NCBI GenBank assembly: GCA_900757695.1
Contig: CAAEOU010000074.1
Location: 1 to 10,817 of the forward strand
Source: an uncultured Oscillospiraceae bacterium
GTDB lineage: Bacteria > Bacillota_A > Clostridia > Oscillospirales > Oscillospiraceae
Length of the DNA stretch: 10,817 nt
Reading direction: 5' to 3'
Below are positions 1 to 6,836 of this stretch, in pieces. The number at the start of each line of letters is the position of its first letter. Within the stretch, counting starts at the first letter, position 1. The notes below the pieces were generated by a model. That model saw only the letters and a list, made by a program, of their open reading frames with translations, searched no databases and had not been told where the DNA came from. The position numbers and the translations under genes are program-made.

Positions 1-797
1 CCCGGGAGGCGGTGGAGCTGCTTCGCAGGGAGAATCTCCATTTGCAGCAGGAACGCCGGGAGATCCTGCGGAAGAGCGGCTACGGAGAGAAGTATCTGAC
101 GGACGGCCCCATGTGCAGAAAGTGCAGCGATACGGGATACGTGGGGGAGCGGATGTGCAGCTGCTTGGAACACTTTTGTCAGGAAGAGCAGAAGAAAACC
201 CTCACCAGCCTGCTGTCGGGAAATCTCAGCAGCTTTGACGATTTTTCTCTGGATTACTATAGTACGGTGCCGGATCCTGCATTGGGGATCAGTCCCAGAG
301 AAGAGATGGAGATCGTATATGAGACCTGCGTCAACTATGTGCGGCGGTTTTCCCTCCACTCCAGAAGCATGCTGATGACCGGCGGCACGGGACTCGGAAA
401 GACGTTTTTGTCCGCCTGTATTGCCCGTCAGGTGGTATCTATGGGGTACTCCGTGGTGTATGATACGGCGATTCATGTGTTTTCCTGTCTGGAAAAGCAG
501 AAATTTGGAAATGCAGATGAAGAAGAAAAGCGCATGGCTCAGCGGATCATGGAATGTGACCTGCTGATTCTGGATGACCTTGGAACGGAGATGCCCACCA
601 GCTTTATCTCTCCGGCCCTCTACAGCATTGTCAATGGCCGGATTCTGGAAGGAAAACCCACCATTATTTCCACCAATCTGTCTCAGGGCGAGATCGCACG
701 GCGATATACGCCCCAGATTGCCTCCCGGCTCATGGGGGAGTATGTGATTCTGAAATTTATTGGACAGGACATTCGCCTGCAAAAGGCACAGGGGTAA
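1..797 (+). CDS. DnaC/DnaI-like ATP-binding protein (helicase loader family), 5' partial
   Basis: AAA+ ATPase of the DnaC/DnaI/IstB type, which in chromosomal context usually loads the replicative helicase onto DNA. The frame is open to the left edge (codons from base 3). A GTG at 12 could be called as a start, but it has no ribosome binding site and the residues before it (R-E-A-V) continue the helix, so the gene is best read as truncated by the window. Seen in order: a charged N-terminal helix; a four-cysteine cluster of CxxC...CxC form (codons at 114, 123, 156 and 162), likely zinc binding; Walker A GGTGLGKT (381-404); Walker B LLILDD (561-578); and a C-terminal SRL motif typical of the sensor/arginine region. 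An IS21 IstB role is less likely because no transposase is visible and IstB usually lacks this cysteine cluster. Upstream partners, often a DnaD-like gene, are outside the window. The family call is firm; the exact cellular role is inferred. Confidence 0.9.
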   Translation, partial: REAVELLRRENLHLQQERREILRKSGYGEKYLTDGPMCRKCSDTGYVGERMCSCLEHFCQEEQKKTLTSLLSGNLSSFDDFSLDYYSTVPDPALGISPREEMEIVYETCVNYVRRFSLHSRSMLMTGGTGLGKTFLSACIARQVVSMGYSVVYDTAIHVFSCLEKQKFGNADEEEKRMAQRIMECDLLILDDLGTEMPTSFISPALYSIVNGRILEGKPTIISTNLSQGEIARRYTPQIASRLMGEYVILKFIGQDIRLQKAQG

Positions 798-802
798 AGA
801 AA

Positions 803-834
803 AAGGAGCCTGCTGCAAAAGCAACAGGCTCCTT
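803..834 (-). terminator. Rho-independent terminator of the thioesterase gene, between convergent genes
   Basis: A perfect 10-bp stem (803-812 with 825-834, arm AAGGAGCCTG) continues, after one mismatch, with 3 more pairs around an AAAA loop. Read on the minus strand, the stem is followed by a T-rich run (TTTTTCTTT, counting the stem end), so it fits as the terminator of the gene at 841-1290. On the plus strand the stem is followed by ACAGTG with no T-run, so it should stop the dnaC-like transcript less well, although it may still protect its 3' end. Confidence 0.85.
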
Positions 835-840
835 ACAGTG

Positions 841-1290
841 CTATTGTTTGCGGATCACGGCATAGGTGCCGATGGCGGTGCATGCGACTTTGCCGGAATC
901 GGGGATGACGGCCTCACAGTAGGCTGTGGCGTTTCGTTTCCCCAGTGAGGTCAGCTTCGTCCGGATCAGAACGGACTTTCCCATGGGAATGGGACGGAGA
1001 TAGTTGACGGTCATGGATACGGTGGGCGGAATGGTTTCACGGGAGAAGCAGTAGACGGCGATGCTCATGGCCAGATCCATCATGGTATAGGCCATGCCGC
1101 CGTGGAGGGTGCCGAGGCCGTTGACCTGCCAGCCCTCCAGCGGAAACTCCAGCGTCAGGGACTGAGACTGGTCATCGCAGGCCACAAAGCTGGCCTTCAG
1201 TTGGCCGTTGAGGGTGTGGGCCATGGTGGTGTTGATAAAGCTGAGCTCCTGCTGGAGCCACTGCTCTGTAGAGACGGGGGTATCTGTCAT
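841..1290 (-). CDS. PaaI-family hotdog-fold thioesterase
   Basis: A 149-residue cytoplasmic protein of the PaaI/YbgC-like hotdog superfamily, which hydrolyses acyl-CoA (or acyl-carrier) thioesters; the substrate cannot be read from sequence. The diagnostic stretch is GTLHGGMAYTMMDLAMS: HGG at residues 63-65 on the turn leading into the central helix, and the usual catalytic acidic residue Asp72 on that helix. The later strand segments with P-T-V-S-M-T-V-N-Y-L-R-P also match the family, and the length is normal (130-160). The ATG at 1290-1288 is preceded on its strand by AAGAAGG about 7 bases upstream. The gene stands alone, divergent from the PAP2 gene and convergent with the dnaC-like gene, with its own promoter and terminator. 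Such single-domain thioesterases usually act in aromatic-acid catabolism or acyl-CoA housekeeping. No aromatic pathway genes are nearby, so housekeeping is favoured. Confidence 0.9.
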   Translation of the reverse strand: MTDTPVSTEQWLQQELSFINTTMAHTLNGQLKASFVACDDQSQSLTLEFPLEGWQVNGLGTLHGGMAYTMMDLAMSIAVYCFSRETIPPTVSMTVNYLRPIPMGKSVLIRTKLTSLGKRNATAYCEAVIPDSGKVACTAIGTYAVIRKQ

Positions 1291-1326
1291 TGAAATGCCT
1301 TCTTTCCAGATGTATTTCGCATCCCA

Positions 1327-1356
1327 AACATAACACAGATTGTCGAATCATGTCAA
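1327..1356 (-). promoter_or_regulatory. Predicted promoter of the thioesterase gene
   Basis: On the minus strand there is a consensus -35 box TTGACA (1356-1351), an 18-bp spacer and a -10 box TATGTT (1332-1327, 4 of 6 matches). Transcription would begin near 1320, giving a leader of about 30 bases before the start at 1290. The -35 box lies in the short divergent region just upstream of the first PAP2 start (1370), so the two genes may interfere with one another. Confidence 0.6.
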
Positions 1357-1357
1357 T

Positions 1358-1372
1358 GGGGGAACTGCTTTG
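1358..1372 (+). promoter_or_regulatory. Ribosome binding site that decides a TTG start
   Basis: GGGGGAA at 1358-1364, five bases before TTG at 1370-1372. The alternative TTG at 1340 has no purine-rich element at the right distance, and the nearby ATGs at 1350 and 1356 are out of frame. This favours a 163-residue over a 173-residue protein. Confidence 0.6.
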
Positions 1373-1861
1373 AAAAAAGAATTTTATCGATCGTTGCACG
1401 AAACGGTCATGGGCCGGGAATGGCTCCGGAAATTGGTGGTGTTGGGCGTAAAGCTGCTGCCGGGGATCGTCTATTTGGCGTATCCGCTGATGGTTCTGTA
1501 TTTTTTTGCAGCGCAGCGGCAGTGGCTGCTTCGGGGGATACTGGTGCCTGCGGCGGGGTTCTTGCTGGTGACGGGGCTTCGAAGTGTCATCAATGCGCCG
1601 CGGCCCTATGAGGCGCTGGGAATCCCGTCCGTTACCCCTAAGGATACCAGGGGGAAGTCTTTCCCTTCCCGTCACGCCGCCTGCGGCGCAGTGATCGCAG
1701 GGACGGCACTGTTTACCGTTCCGGTGATCGGCGGGCCTCTGCTGGTGATCAGCCTGCTCATTGCGGTATCCCGGGTGCTGGCGGGGGTTCATTTTGTCAA
1801 GGATGTGACGGCAGGCTGGCTGCTGGGGATGGCAGTAGCGCTGGTGGGATTCCTGATTTGA
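1370..1861 (+). CDS. PAP2-family membrane phosphatase (first of two)
   Basis: An integral-membrane phosphatase of the PAP2 superfamily, 163 residues from the chosen start. All three catalytic motifs are present: C1 as R71-x6-R78-P79 (arginine in place of the usual lysine), C2 as FPSRH (98-102), and C3 as S134-R135-x5-H141-x3-D145, with His102 and His141 the expected catalytic pair. Hydrophobic stretches before C1, between C2 and C3 and at the C-terminus suggest about five membrane helices. Start choice: the frame opens further to a TTG at 1340, but the TTG at 1370 has GGGGGAA at 1358-1364 five bases ahead, followed by K-K-E, so it is preferred. Possible roles are dephosphorylation of phosphatidate-type lipids or of undecaprenyl pyrophosphate; the sequence does not decide. 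No clear terminator follows. A weak promoter (TTGAAA at 1290, TATTTC at 1313, spacer 17) is possible. Confidence 0.9.
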   Translation: MKKEFYRSLHETVMGREWLRKLVVLGVKLLPGIVYLAYPLMVLYFFAAQRQWLLRGILVPAAGFLLVTGLRSVINAPRPYEALGIPSVTPKDTRGKSFPSRHAACGAVIAGTALFTVPVIGGPLLVISLLIAVSRVLAGVHFVKDVTAGWLLGMAVALVGFLI

Positions 1862-1928
1862 TGGGGAAAATATGAGCGAAAGTTTCAGCCTGCTGCGGGA
1901 ATCTGCGGCGGGCTTTTACGCGGCCGCA

Positions 1929-1957
1929 GTGACAAATGACGGGAAATATGCTATACT
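1929..1957 (+). promoter_or_regulatory. Predicted promoter of the second PAP2 gene
   Basis: -35 GTGACA (1929-1934), 17-bp spacer, -10 TATACT (1952-1957), with TG placed one base before the -10 box as in an extended -10. The start of transcription would be near 1964, about 25 bases before the coding start. The second PAP2 gene can therefore be expressed independently of the first. Confidence 0.7.
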
Positions 1958-1987
1958 ACCGTGAAATCGTGAGAAGGATGTGAGCGC

Positions 1988-2530
1988 TTGATTACAACGA
2001 TAGATCTTTTGATCCTGAATTGGATCCAGAATCATCTGCGGTGCGGACTGCTGGATCGGATTGTACCGGCCATCACCATGCTGGGTGAGGCGGGATGGAT
2101 CTGGATCCTGCTGGCACTGTGCCTGCTGATTCCCCGGAAAACGAGAAAATACGGGCTGGCGGTGAGCATTGCACTGGTAGTGGATCTGCTGCTGTGCAAT
2201 GTTCTGCTGAAGCCGCTGGTGGCCCGCCCACGACCCTATACCCATCGGCCGGATATCATCCTGCTGGTAAAAAAGCTGCGGGATTACTCCTTCCCCTCGG
2301 GCCATGCGGCAGCGTCCTTTGCGGCGGCATCGGCGCTGGCATTTTCTCGCTGTCGGCATTGGCGGCCTGCCATGGTGCTGGCGGTGCTCATTTCTCTGAG
2401 CCGCCTGTATCTCTATGTACACTATCCCAGTGATGTGCTTTGCGGTGCGCTGCTGGGGATCCTGTGCGGCCTGATTGGAGCTTTTTGGAGCAAAAAAGTC
2501 GTAAAAAAGTGCAGAAAAACGACAAAATGA
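1988..2530 (+). CDS. PAP2-family membrane phosphatase (second of two)
   Basis: A 180-residue membrane protein with a full PAP2 signature: C1 as K75-x6-R82-P83, C2 as YSFPSGH (100-106), and C3 as S138-R139-x5-H145-x3-D149. This canonical K/PSGH form resembles the BcrC/YbjG and PgpB-like phosphatases that recycle undecaprenyl pyrophosphate or dephosphorylate lipid phosphates; active-site residues of this group usually face the outer side of the membrane. Hydrophobic segments fall at about 36-48, 56-74, 107-119, 128-140 and 150-165, ending in a short basic tail (K-K-V-V-K-K). The start is TTG at 1988, with GAGAAGGA at 1971-1978 nine bases upstream; no in-frame ATG is available nearby. It is clearly different in sequence from the upstream PAP2 gene, so this is not a recent tandem duplication. 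BcrC-like function is a plausible inference only. Confidence 0.9.
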   Translation: MITTIDLLILNWIQNHLRCGLLDRIVPAITMLGEAGWIWILLALCLLIPRKTRKYGLAVSIALVVDLLLCNVLLKPLVARPRPYTHRPDIILLVKKLRDYSFPSGHAAASFAAASALAFSRCRHWRPAMVLAVLISLSRLYLYVHYPSDVLCGALLGILCGLIGAFWSKKVVKKCRKTTK

Positions 2531-2584
2531 AGGCAAAAAATCATTTTTCGGGGGCACAGGATAAAACATACAAAAGAATGGGAA

Positions 2585-2599
2585 AATTCCATGAAAATT
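2585..2599 (+). promoter_or_regulatory. CodY-box-like 15-mer upstream of the liv operon
   Basis: The 15 bases AATTCCATGAAAATT match the published CodY consensus AATTTTCWGAAAATT at 12 of 15 positions. The site sits about 27 bases upstream of the predicted -35 box of a branched-chain amino acid importer operon, the classic kind of CodY target. Caution: the surrounding region is AT-rich, three-mismatch boxes arise by chance, and it is not known from this window whether the organism has CodY. Confidence 0.35.
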
Positions 2600-2626
2600 C
2601 GGTGCAAAATGGTCCCGGCCCGCTTC

Positions 2627-2656
2627 TTGACGAAAAGCACTATAGTGTGATAAAGT
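2627..2656 (+). promoter_or_regulatory. Predicted promoter of the liv operon
   Basis: -35 TTGACG (2627-2632), 18-bp spacer, -10 TAAAGT (2651-2656, 4 of 6). Transcription would start near 2663, giving a leader of about 50 bases before the ATG at 2715. An AT-rich stretch upstream (about 2490-2600) could act as an UP element. TATAGT at 2641 is a better -10 by sequence but has no matching -35 at a normal distance. Confidence 0.55.
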
Positions 2657-2667
2657 AGTAACGAATT

Positions 2668-2690
2668 GTAAATGACACAGATGTCATTAC
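2668..2690 (+). promoter_or_regulatory. Dyad in the liv leader: operator or mRNA hairpin
   Basis: AATGACA (2671-2677), four-base centre CAGA, TGTCATT (2682-2688): a perfect 7-bp inverted repeat. The symmetry extends outward to TGTA/TACA if one extra A on the left is allowed. It lies just after the predicted transcription start, where a bound repressor would block the polymerase. In RNA it would form a weak stem well before the ribosome site at 2702-2706. Confidence 0.45.
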
Positions 2691-2714
2691 AACACATGAT
2701 TGGAGGAACCAATA

Positions 2715-3944
2715 ATGAAGAAATTCAAGAAGGCTGCGGCTCTGGGCCTGTCTCTGGCTATGGTCATGAGCATGGCTGCCTGCGGCACCAGTGCTTCCAG
2801 CACTGCCAGTGTCGCTGAGGCTGCCGGCTCTGAGGCTGCTGCAAGCACCGCAGAAAACGCTACCGGAAACACCGCTGGATCCGCAATTAAGCTGGGCGGC
2901 ATTGGCCCCCTGACCGGCGCTGCCGCTATTTATGGCAATGCAACCAAGTACGGCTCCGAGCTGGCTGTAGAGGAGATCAACGCTCTGGGCGGCATTCAGT
3001 TTGAGATCAAGTGGGAAGACGATGAGCATGATCCCGAGAAGTCCGTCAACGCATACAACAACCTGAAGGACTGGGGCATGCAGATGCTGGTTGGTACCAC
3101 CACCACCGCTCCCTGCGTAGCAGTTGGTGCAGAGACCAATGCGGATCATATGTTTGAGCTGACTCCCTCCGCTTCTTCCACCGATGTAATCGATGGCAAG
3201 GACAATGTATTCCAGATGTGCTTTACCGACCCCAACCAGGGCACCGCATCTGCACAGTACATCTCCGAGAAGAAGCTGGGCACCAAGATCGCTGTGATCT
3301 ATAACAACTCCGATGCATACTCCACCGGCATCTATAACAAGTTTGCCGCTGAGGCTGAGACCCTGGGTCTGGAGATCGTTTCCGCTACCACCTTCACCGA
3401 TGATACCGCCAACGACTTCTCCGTACAGCTGGGCGAGGCTAAGAACGCCGGCGCTGACCTCATTTTCCTGCCCATCTACTACACCCCCGCTTCTCTGATC
3501 CTGAAGCAGGCTGCCGGTATGGGCTATGATCCCGAGTTCTTCGGCGTGGACGGCATGGACGGCATTCTGGATCTGGAGGGCTTTGATACCTCTCTGGCCG
3601 AGGGCCTGATGCTGCTGACTCCCTTCTCCGCTGATGCTTCCGATGAGAAGACGCAGAACTTTGTTTCCAAGTATAAGGAGAAGTACGGCGATACGCCCAA
3701 CCAGTTTGCTGCTGATGCCTATGACTGTGTCTATGCGATCTATGAGGCTTGCCAGAAGGCCGGCGTTACTGCTGACATGAGCGTTTCCGACATCTGCGAT
3801 AAGATGATTGAGACCTTCACTTCCAGTGACTTCAGCTTCGATGGCCTGACCGGCACGGGCATGATCTGGTCCGCCACCGGTGAGGTTTCCAAGGCTCCTA
3901 AGGGTATGGTTATTAAGGACGGCGCATACGCCGGCATGGACTAA
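2715..3944 (+). CDS. livJ: Branched-chain amino acid-type ABC transporter substrate-binding lipoprotein
   Basis: A 409-residue extracellular lipoprotein that captures ligand and delivers it to the LivHMGF importer. The start is the ATG at 2715, because GGAGG at 2702-2706 lies eight bases upstream; a TTG at 2700 overlaps that site and would put extra residues before the signal peptide. Residues 1-22 are a basic-then-hydrophobic signal ending in lipobox M-A-A-C, with lipidation at Cys23. Residues 24-57 are an Ala/Ser/Thr-rich flexible linker. From about 58 on it is a type I periplasmic-binding-fold protein of the Peripla_BP_6 group, opening with IKLGGIGPLTG and with the typical ELAVEEINALGGI helix. 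Codons are strongly biased (nearly all Lys AAG, Gly mostly GGC), more so than in neighbouring genes, fitting high expression. The ligand is probably Leu/Ile/Val, but this family also binds other amino acids, amides and urea, so specificity is inferred from family alone. Confidence 0.93.
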   Translation: MKKFKKAAALGLSLAMVMSMAACGTSASSTASVAEAAGSEAAASTAENATGNTAGSAIKLGGIGPLTGAAAIYGNATKYGSELAVEEINALGGIQFEIKWEDDEHDPEKSVNAYNNLKDWGMQMLVGTTTTAPCVAVGAETNADHMFELTPSASSTDVIDGKDNVFQMCFTDPNQGTASAQYISEKKLGTKIAVIYNNSDAYSTGIYNKFAAEAETLGLEIVSATTFTDDTANDFSVQLGEAKNAGADLIFLPIYYTPASLILKQAAGMGYDPEFFGVDGMDGILDLEGFDTSLAEGLMLLTPFSADASDEKTQNFVSKYKEKYGDTPNQFAADAYDCVYAIYEACQKAGVTADMSVSDICDKMIETFTSSDFSFDGLTGTGMIWSATGEVSKAPKGMVIKDGAYAGMD

Positions 3945-3967
3945 TCGCCCCTCTATTGCAAAAATCC

Positions 3968-3995
3968 ACGGGGGGTGCCGGAAGGCAACCCCCGT
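3968..3995 (+). terminator. GC-rich intergenic hairpin between livJ and livH (partial terminator)
   Basis: A stem of 3968-3979 with 3984-3995 and one G-A mismatch (3975/3988), capped by a GGAA loop, is followed by only three Ts and then GCCGATTTT. The stem is strong but the T-run is poor. It fits a read-through terminator or an mRNA-stabilising 3' hairpin that leaves more livJ than livHMGF message, a common arrangement in ABC importers where binding protein exceeds permease. Confidence 0.6.
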
Positions 3996-4038
3996 TTGCC
4001 GATTTTAGAAAAAATAAGTTGAAAGGGAGGTGTGTGGT

Positions 4039-4920
4039 ATGAACCTGCTTTCTAATTTGATCAACGGAATCAGTCTGGGAAGCGTTTATGCCATCATCGC
4101 ATTGGGCTACACCATGGTTTACGGTATCGCAAAGATGCTGAACTTCGCCCACGGCGACGTGATCATGGTTGGCGCCTATGTTTGCTTCTGCTCCATGAGC
4201 TATCTGAATCTGCCCCCTGTGGTGGGCGTTGTTCTGGCTGTTGTGGTTTGTACCCTGCTGGGCATTGTCATTGAGCGGCTGGCCTATAAGCCCCTGCGCT
4301 CTGCCCCATCTCTGGCTGTATTGATCACCGCCATCGGCGTCAGCTATTTCCTTCAGAATGCGGCACTGCTGATCTGGAAGTCCGATCCCAAGGTCTTTAC
4401 CTCTGTCATCAACCTGCCCTCTCTGGAGCTGGCCGGCGGCAAGCTGATCATCAGCTCTGTAGCGATCGTTACGGTACTGGCCTGTATTGTGATTATGATT
4501 GCACTGACCTTGTTTACCGGCAAGACCAAAATGGGCAAGGCCATGCGTGCCGTGTCCGAGGACAAGGGCGCTGCACAGCTGATGGGCATCAATGTCAACA
4601 GCACCATCTCCCTGACCTTTGCCATTGGCTCCGGTCTGGCCGCCATTGCAGGTGTGCTCCTCTGCTCCGCATATCCCACCCTGATGCCCACCACCGGCTC
4701 TATGCCCGGCATCAAGGCATTTACTGCGGCAGTTCTTGGCGGCATCGGATCGATTCCCGGCGCTATGCTGGGCGGCATTCTGCTGGGCGTCATCGAGATC
4801 TTTGCAAAGGCATATATCTCCACACAGCTCAGCGATGCAATCGTATTTGCAGTTCTGATCGTTGTTCTGCTCATTAAGCCTGCGGGCCTGCTGGGCAAGA
4901 AGATCCGTGAGAAAGTGTGA
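4039..4920 (+). CDS. livH: Branched-chain amino acid ABC transporter permease LivH
   Basis: A 293-residue integral-membrane subunit that pairs with LivM to form the channel of the importer. Family features seen: N-terminal GISLGSVYAIIALGYTMVYG, then LNFAHGD (34-40), the hallmark of LivH, and a cytoplasmic coupling segment around residues 166-185 (GKAMRAVSEDKGAAQLMGIN) that contacts the ATPases. Eight or so hydrophobic helices can be traced to the C-terminus, and the length is normal. The start is ATG 4039 with GGGAGG at 4025-4030, eight bases ahead; an in-frame GTG at 4030 overlaps that site and is rejected. The gene is separated from livJ by 94 bases carrying a hairpin and from livM by 10 bases. 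Confidence 0.93.
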   Translation: MNLLSNLINGISLGSVYAIIALGYTMVYGIAKMLNFAHGDVIMVGAYVCFCSMSYLNLPPVVGVVLAVVVCTLLGIVIERLAYKPLRSAPSLAVLITAIGVSYFLQNAALLIWKSDPKVFTSVINLPSLELAGGKLIISSVAIVTVLACIVIMIALTLFTGKTKMGKAMRAVSEDKGAAQLMGINVNSTISLTFAIGSGLAAIAGVLLCSAYPTLMPTTGSMPGIKAFTAAVLGGIGSIPGAMLGGILLGVIEIFAKAYISTQLSDAIVFAVLIVVLLIKPAGLLGKKIREKV

Positions 4921-4930
4921 GGTGGGAAGG

Positions 4931-6010
4931 ATGAAAAAACTCAACAAAACCACCCGCAGCAATATGATCACCTATGGCATTGTGATCGTTGCCTTTGTGA
5001 TCATGCAGCTTCTCGTATCGGGCGGAAAGCTCTCCAACTCCCTGTCGGGTCAGTTGGTGCCCATCTGTGTGTACATCTGTATGGCGGTGAGCCTGAACCT
5101 GACAGTCGGTATTCTGGGGGAACTGAGCCTGGGCCATGCCGGATTTATGAGCGTAGGCGCTTTTTCCGGTGTTGTACTGGCCATGAGCATTCAGAATGCA
5201 GTGCCCAGCGGACCGGTTCGTCTGCTGCTGGCCATCATCGTGGGCGGCATTATGGCTGCCATTGCAGGCGTGATCGTCGGTGTGCCGGTCCTCCGTCTTC
5301 AGGGCGACTATCTGGCCATTGTAACGCTGGCCTTTGGGGAGATCATTAAGAACATCCTCAATAACCTCTATGTGGGGGTAGACGGCTCCGGCCTCCATTT
5401 CAGCATGAAGAGCTCTGACGCTTTGGGACTGGTGGACGGCAAGGTGCTGATCAACGGCCCCATGGGAGCCACTGGTGTAACGAAGCTTTCAACCTTTGTG
5501 GCGGGCTTCATTCTGGTGCTGGTGGTTCTGACGGTGACTCTGAACCTGATCCGCAGCCGTTCCGGCCGGGCCATTATGGCAATCCGGGACAACCGCATTG
5601 CAGCGGAGTCTGTGGGCATCAATATCACCAAGTATAAGCTCATGGCCTTTGTGACCTCTGCGGCTTTGGCCGGTATGGCGGGCGCCCTGTATGCCATGAA
5701 CTATTCCACCATCGTACCCAAGAAGTTCGATTTCAACACCTCGATTCTGGTGCTGGTATTTGTGGTTCTGGGCGGCATGGGCAATATCCGCGGCAGCGTG
5801 ATTGCGGCTACCGTCCTGACGATCCTGCCCGAGGCCCTGCGTTCCATGAACGATTACCGGATGCTGATCTATGCCATCGTGCTGATCCTCGTTATGCTGG
5901 TCACCAATAACCCCACCCTGAAGAGCGGCTGGGAGCGTGTGAAGAGCGTCATTGCATTCTGGAAGAAGACACCTGCGAAGACTGCGGAAGGAGGCGGCAC
6001 AGATGAGTAA
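4931..6010 (+). CDS. livM: Branched-chain amino acid ABC transporter permease LivM
   Basis: A 359-residue membrane permease, partner of LivH. Recognised by GELSLGHAGFMSVGAF near residues 63-78 (LivM hallmark), the LRGDYLAI-like stretch LQGDYLAIVTLAFGEI, and a coupling helix near 212-230 (GRAIMAIRDNRIAAESVGIN). About nine to ten hydrophobic helices are visible; the tail is hydrophilic with Lys, Thr and Gly. The start is ATG 4931, preceded by GGTGGGAAGG. The open frame extends back into livH to 4862, but that part shows LivH's own coding sequence in another frame. Its 3' end overlaps the livG start by 8 bases (6003-6010), suggesting translational coupling. Confidence 0.93.
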   Translation: MKKLNKTTRSNMITYGIVIVAFVIMQLLVSGGKLSNSLSGQLVPICVYICMAVSLNLTVGILGELSLGHAGFMSVGAFSGVVLAMSIQNAVPSGPVRLLLAIIVGGIMAAIAGVIVGVPVLRLQGDYLAIVTLAFGEIIKNILNNLYVGVDGSGLHFSMKSSDALGLVDGKVLINGPMGATGVTKLSTFVAGFILVLVVLTVTLNLIRSRSGRAIMAIRDNRIAAESVGINITKYKLMAFVTSAALAGMAGALYAMNYSTIVPKKFDFNTSILVLVFVVLGGMGNIRGSVIAATVLTILPEALRSMNDYRMLIYAIVLILVMLVTNNPTLKSGWERVKSVIAFWKKTPAKTAEGGGTDE

Positions 6011-6833
6011 GATGGTTCCTGTACCCAGTGACAGTATCATCCCTGAGCGTGACCTGGATAAAACTCCGGTATTGGAGGCCAAGCATCTGGGCATCGACTT
6101 TGGCGGCCTGACTGCTGTAGACAACTTTAACCTGACGGTTGGCCGCACGGAGATTGCGGGTCTGATCGGCCCCAACGGCGCAGGCAAGACCACCGTGTTT
6201 AACTTGCTCACCAAGGTTTATCAGCCCACCCGGGGCACCATCCTTCTGGATGGCAAGGATACCCATGGTATGAACACCGTACAGGTGAACAAGGCCGGTA
6301 TCGCCCGTACCTTCCAGAACATTCGCCTGTTTACGGACCTGACAGTGGAGGAAAACGTGAAGGTTGGCCTTCACAACAATATGAAGGGCAACATGATCTC
6401 TGAGATCCTCCGGCTGCCCGGCTATTGGAAGAGCGAAAAGATGGCACATGAGCGTGCCATGGAGCTGCTGAGCATTTTTGATATGCGGGATCTGAAGGAT
6501 CACAAGGCAGGCTCTCTGCCCTACGGCGCTCAGCGCCGGCTGGAGATCGTCCGGGCGCTGGCAACTAATCCGTGCCTGCTGCTGCTGGACGAGCCTGCTG
6601 CCGGTATGAACCCCTCAGAGACTGCGGAGCTGATGGAAAACATCCGGAAGATCCGGGATACCTTCCATATTGCGATCATGCTCATTGAGCACGATATGAA
6701 TCTGGTCATGGGCATCTGCGAGGGCATTGCGGTGCTGAACTACGGCAAGATCATTGCCAAGGGCACGCCCCAGGAGATTCAGGCCAATCCCCAGGTCATT
6801 GAAGCATATCTGGGCAAAAAGAAGGAGGGCTAA
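6003..6833 (+). CDS. livG: Branched-chain amino acid ABC transporter ATP-binding protein LivG
   Basis: A 276-residue cytoplasmic ATPase subunit. Motifs: Walker A GPNGAGKT (56-63), Q-loop in TFQNIRLF, signature LPYGAQ (172-177), Walker B LLLLDE with Asp196-Glu197, H-loop His230 in IEHDM. The signature reads LPYGAQ rather than LSGGQ; LivG proteins commonly carry a YG form here, so this is family-typical and not decay. The insert around 120-165 between Q-loop and signature and the C-terminal IEAYLG are also LivG-like. About 20 residues precede the usual N-terminal strand, slightly longer than most relatives. Start ATG 6003 has AAGGAGG at 5988-5994 and overlaps the end of livM. An ATG at 6012 is possible but less well placed. 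Confidence 0.93.
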   Translation: MSKMVPVPSDSIIPERDLDKTPVLEAKHLGIDFGGLTAVDNFNLTVGRTEIAGLIGPNGAGKTTVFNLLTKVYQPTRGTILLDGKDTHGMNTVQVNKAGIARTFQNIRLFTDLTVEENVKVGLHNNMKGNMISEILRLPGYWKSEKMAHERAMELLSIFDMRDLKDHKAGSLPYGAQRRLEIVRALATNPCLLLLDEPAAGMNPSETAELMENIRKIRDTFHIAIMLIEHDMNLVMGICEGIAVLNYGKIIAKGTPQEIQANPQVIEAYLGKKKEG

Positions 6834-6836
6834 ACG

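Noticed and set aside
1872..1964. A 30-codon ATG frame between the two PAP2 genes with GGGGA ahead of it
   Set aside because: The promoter of the second PAP2 gene (1929-1957) lies inside it, the ribosome site is weak and the peptide shows no leader-peptide or toxin features. A real small peptide translated from read-through of the first PAP2 gene cannot be excluded.
2499..2524. GTCGT...ACGAC inverted repeat at the end of the second PAP2 gene, considered as a terminator
   Set aside because: Only 5 bp of stem with a 16-base loop and no T-run afterwards; it is too weak to call.
3913..4971. A 352-codon minus-strand frame opposite livH
   Set aside because: Gln/His/Asn-rich, low-complexity shadow of a membrane-protein gene; the plus strand carries all LivH motifs.
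6513..6533. LivG signature reading LPYGAQ instead of LSGGQ, considered as a damaged ATPase
   Set aside because: LivG proteins regularly carry a YG-type signature and all other ATPase motifs are intact, so this is normal family variation.
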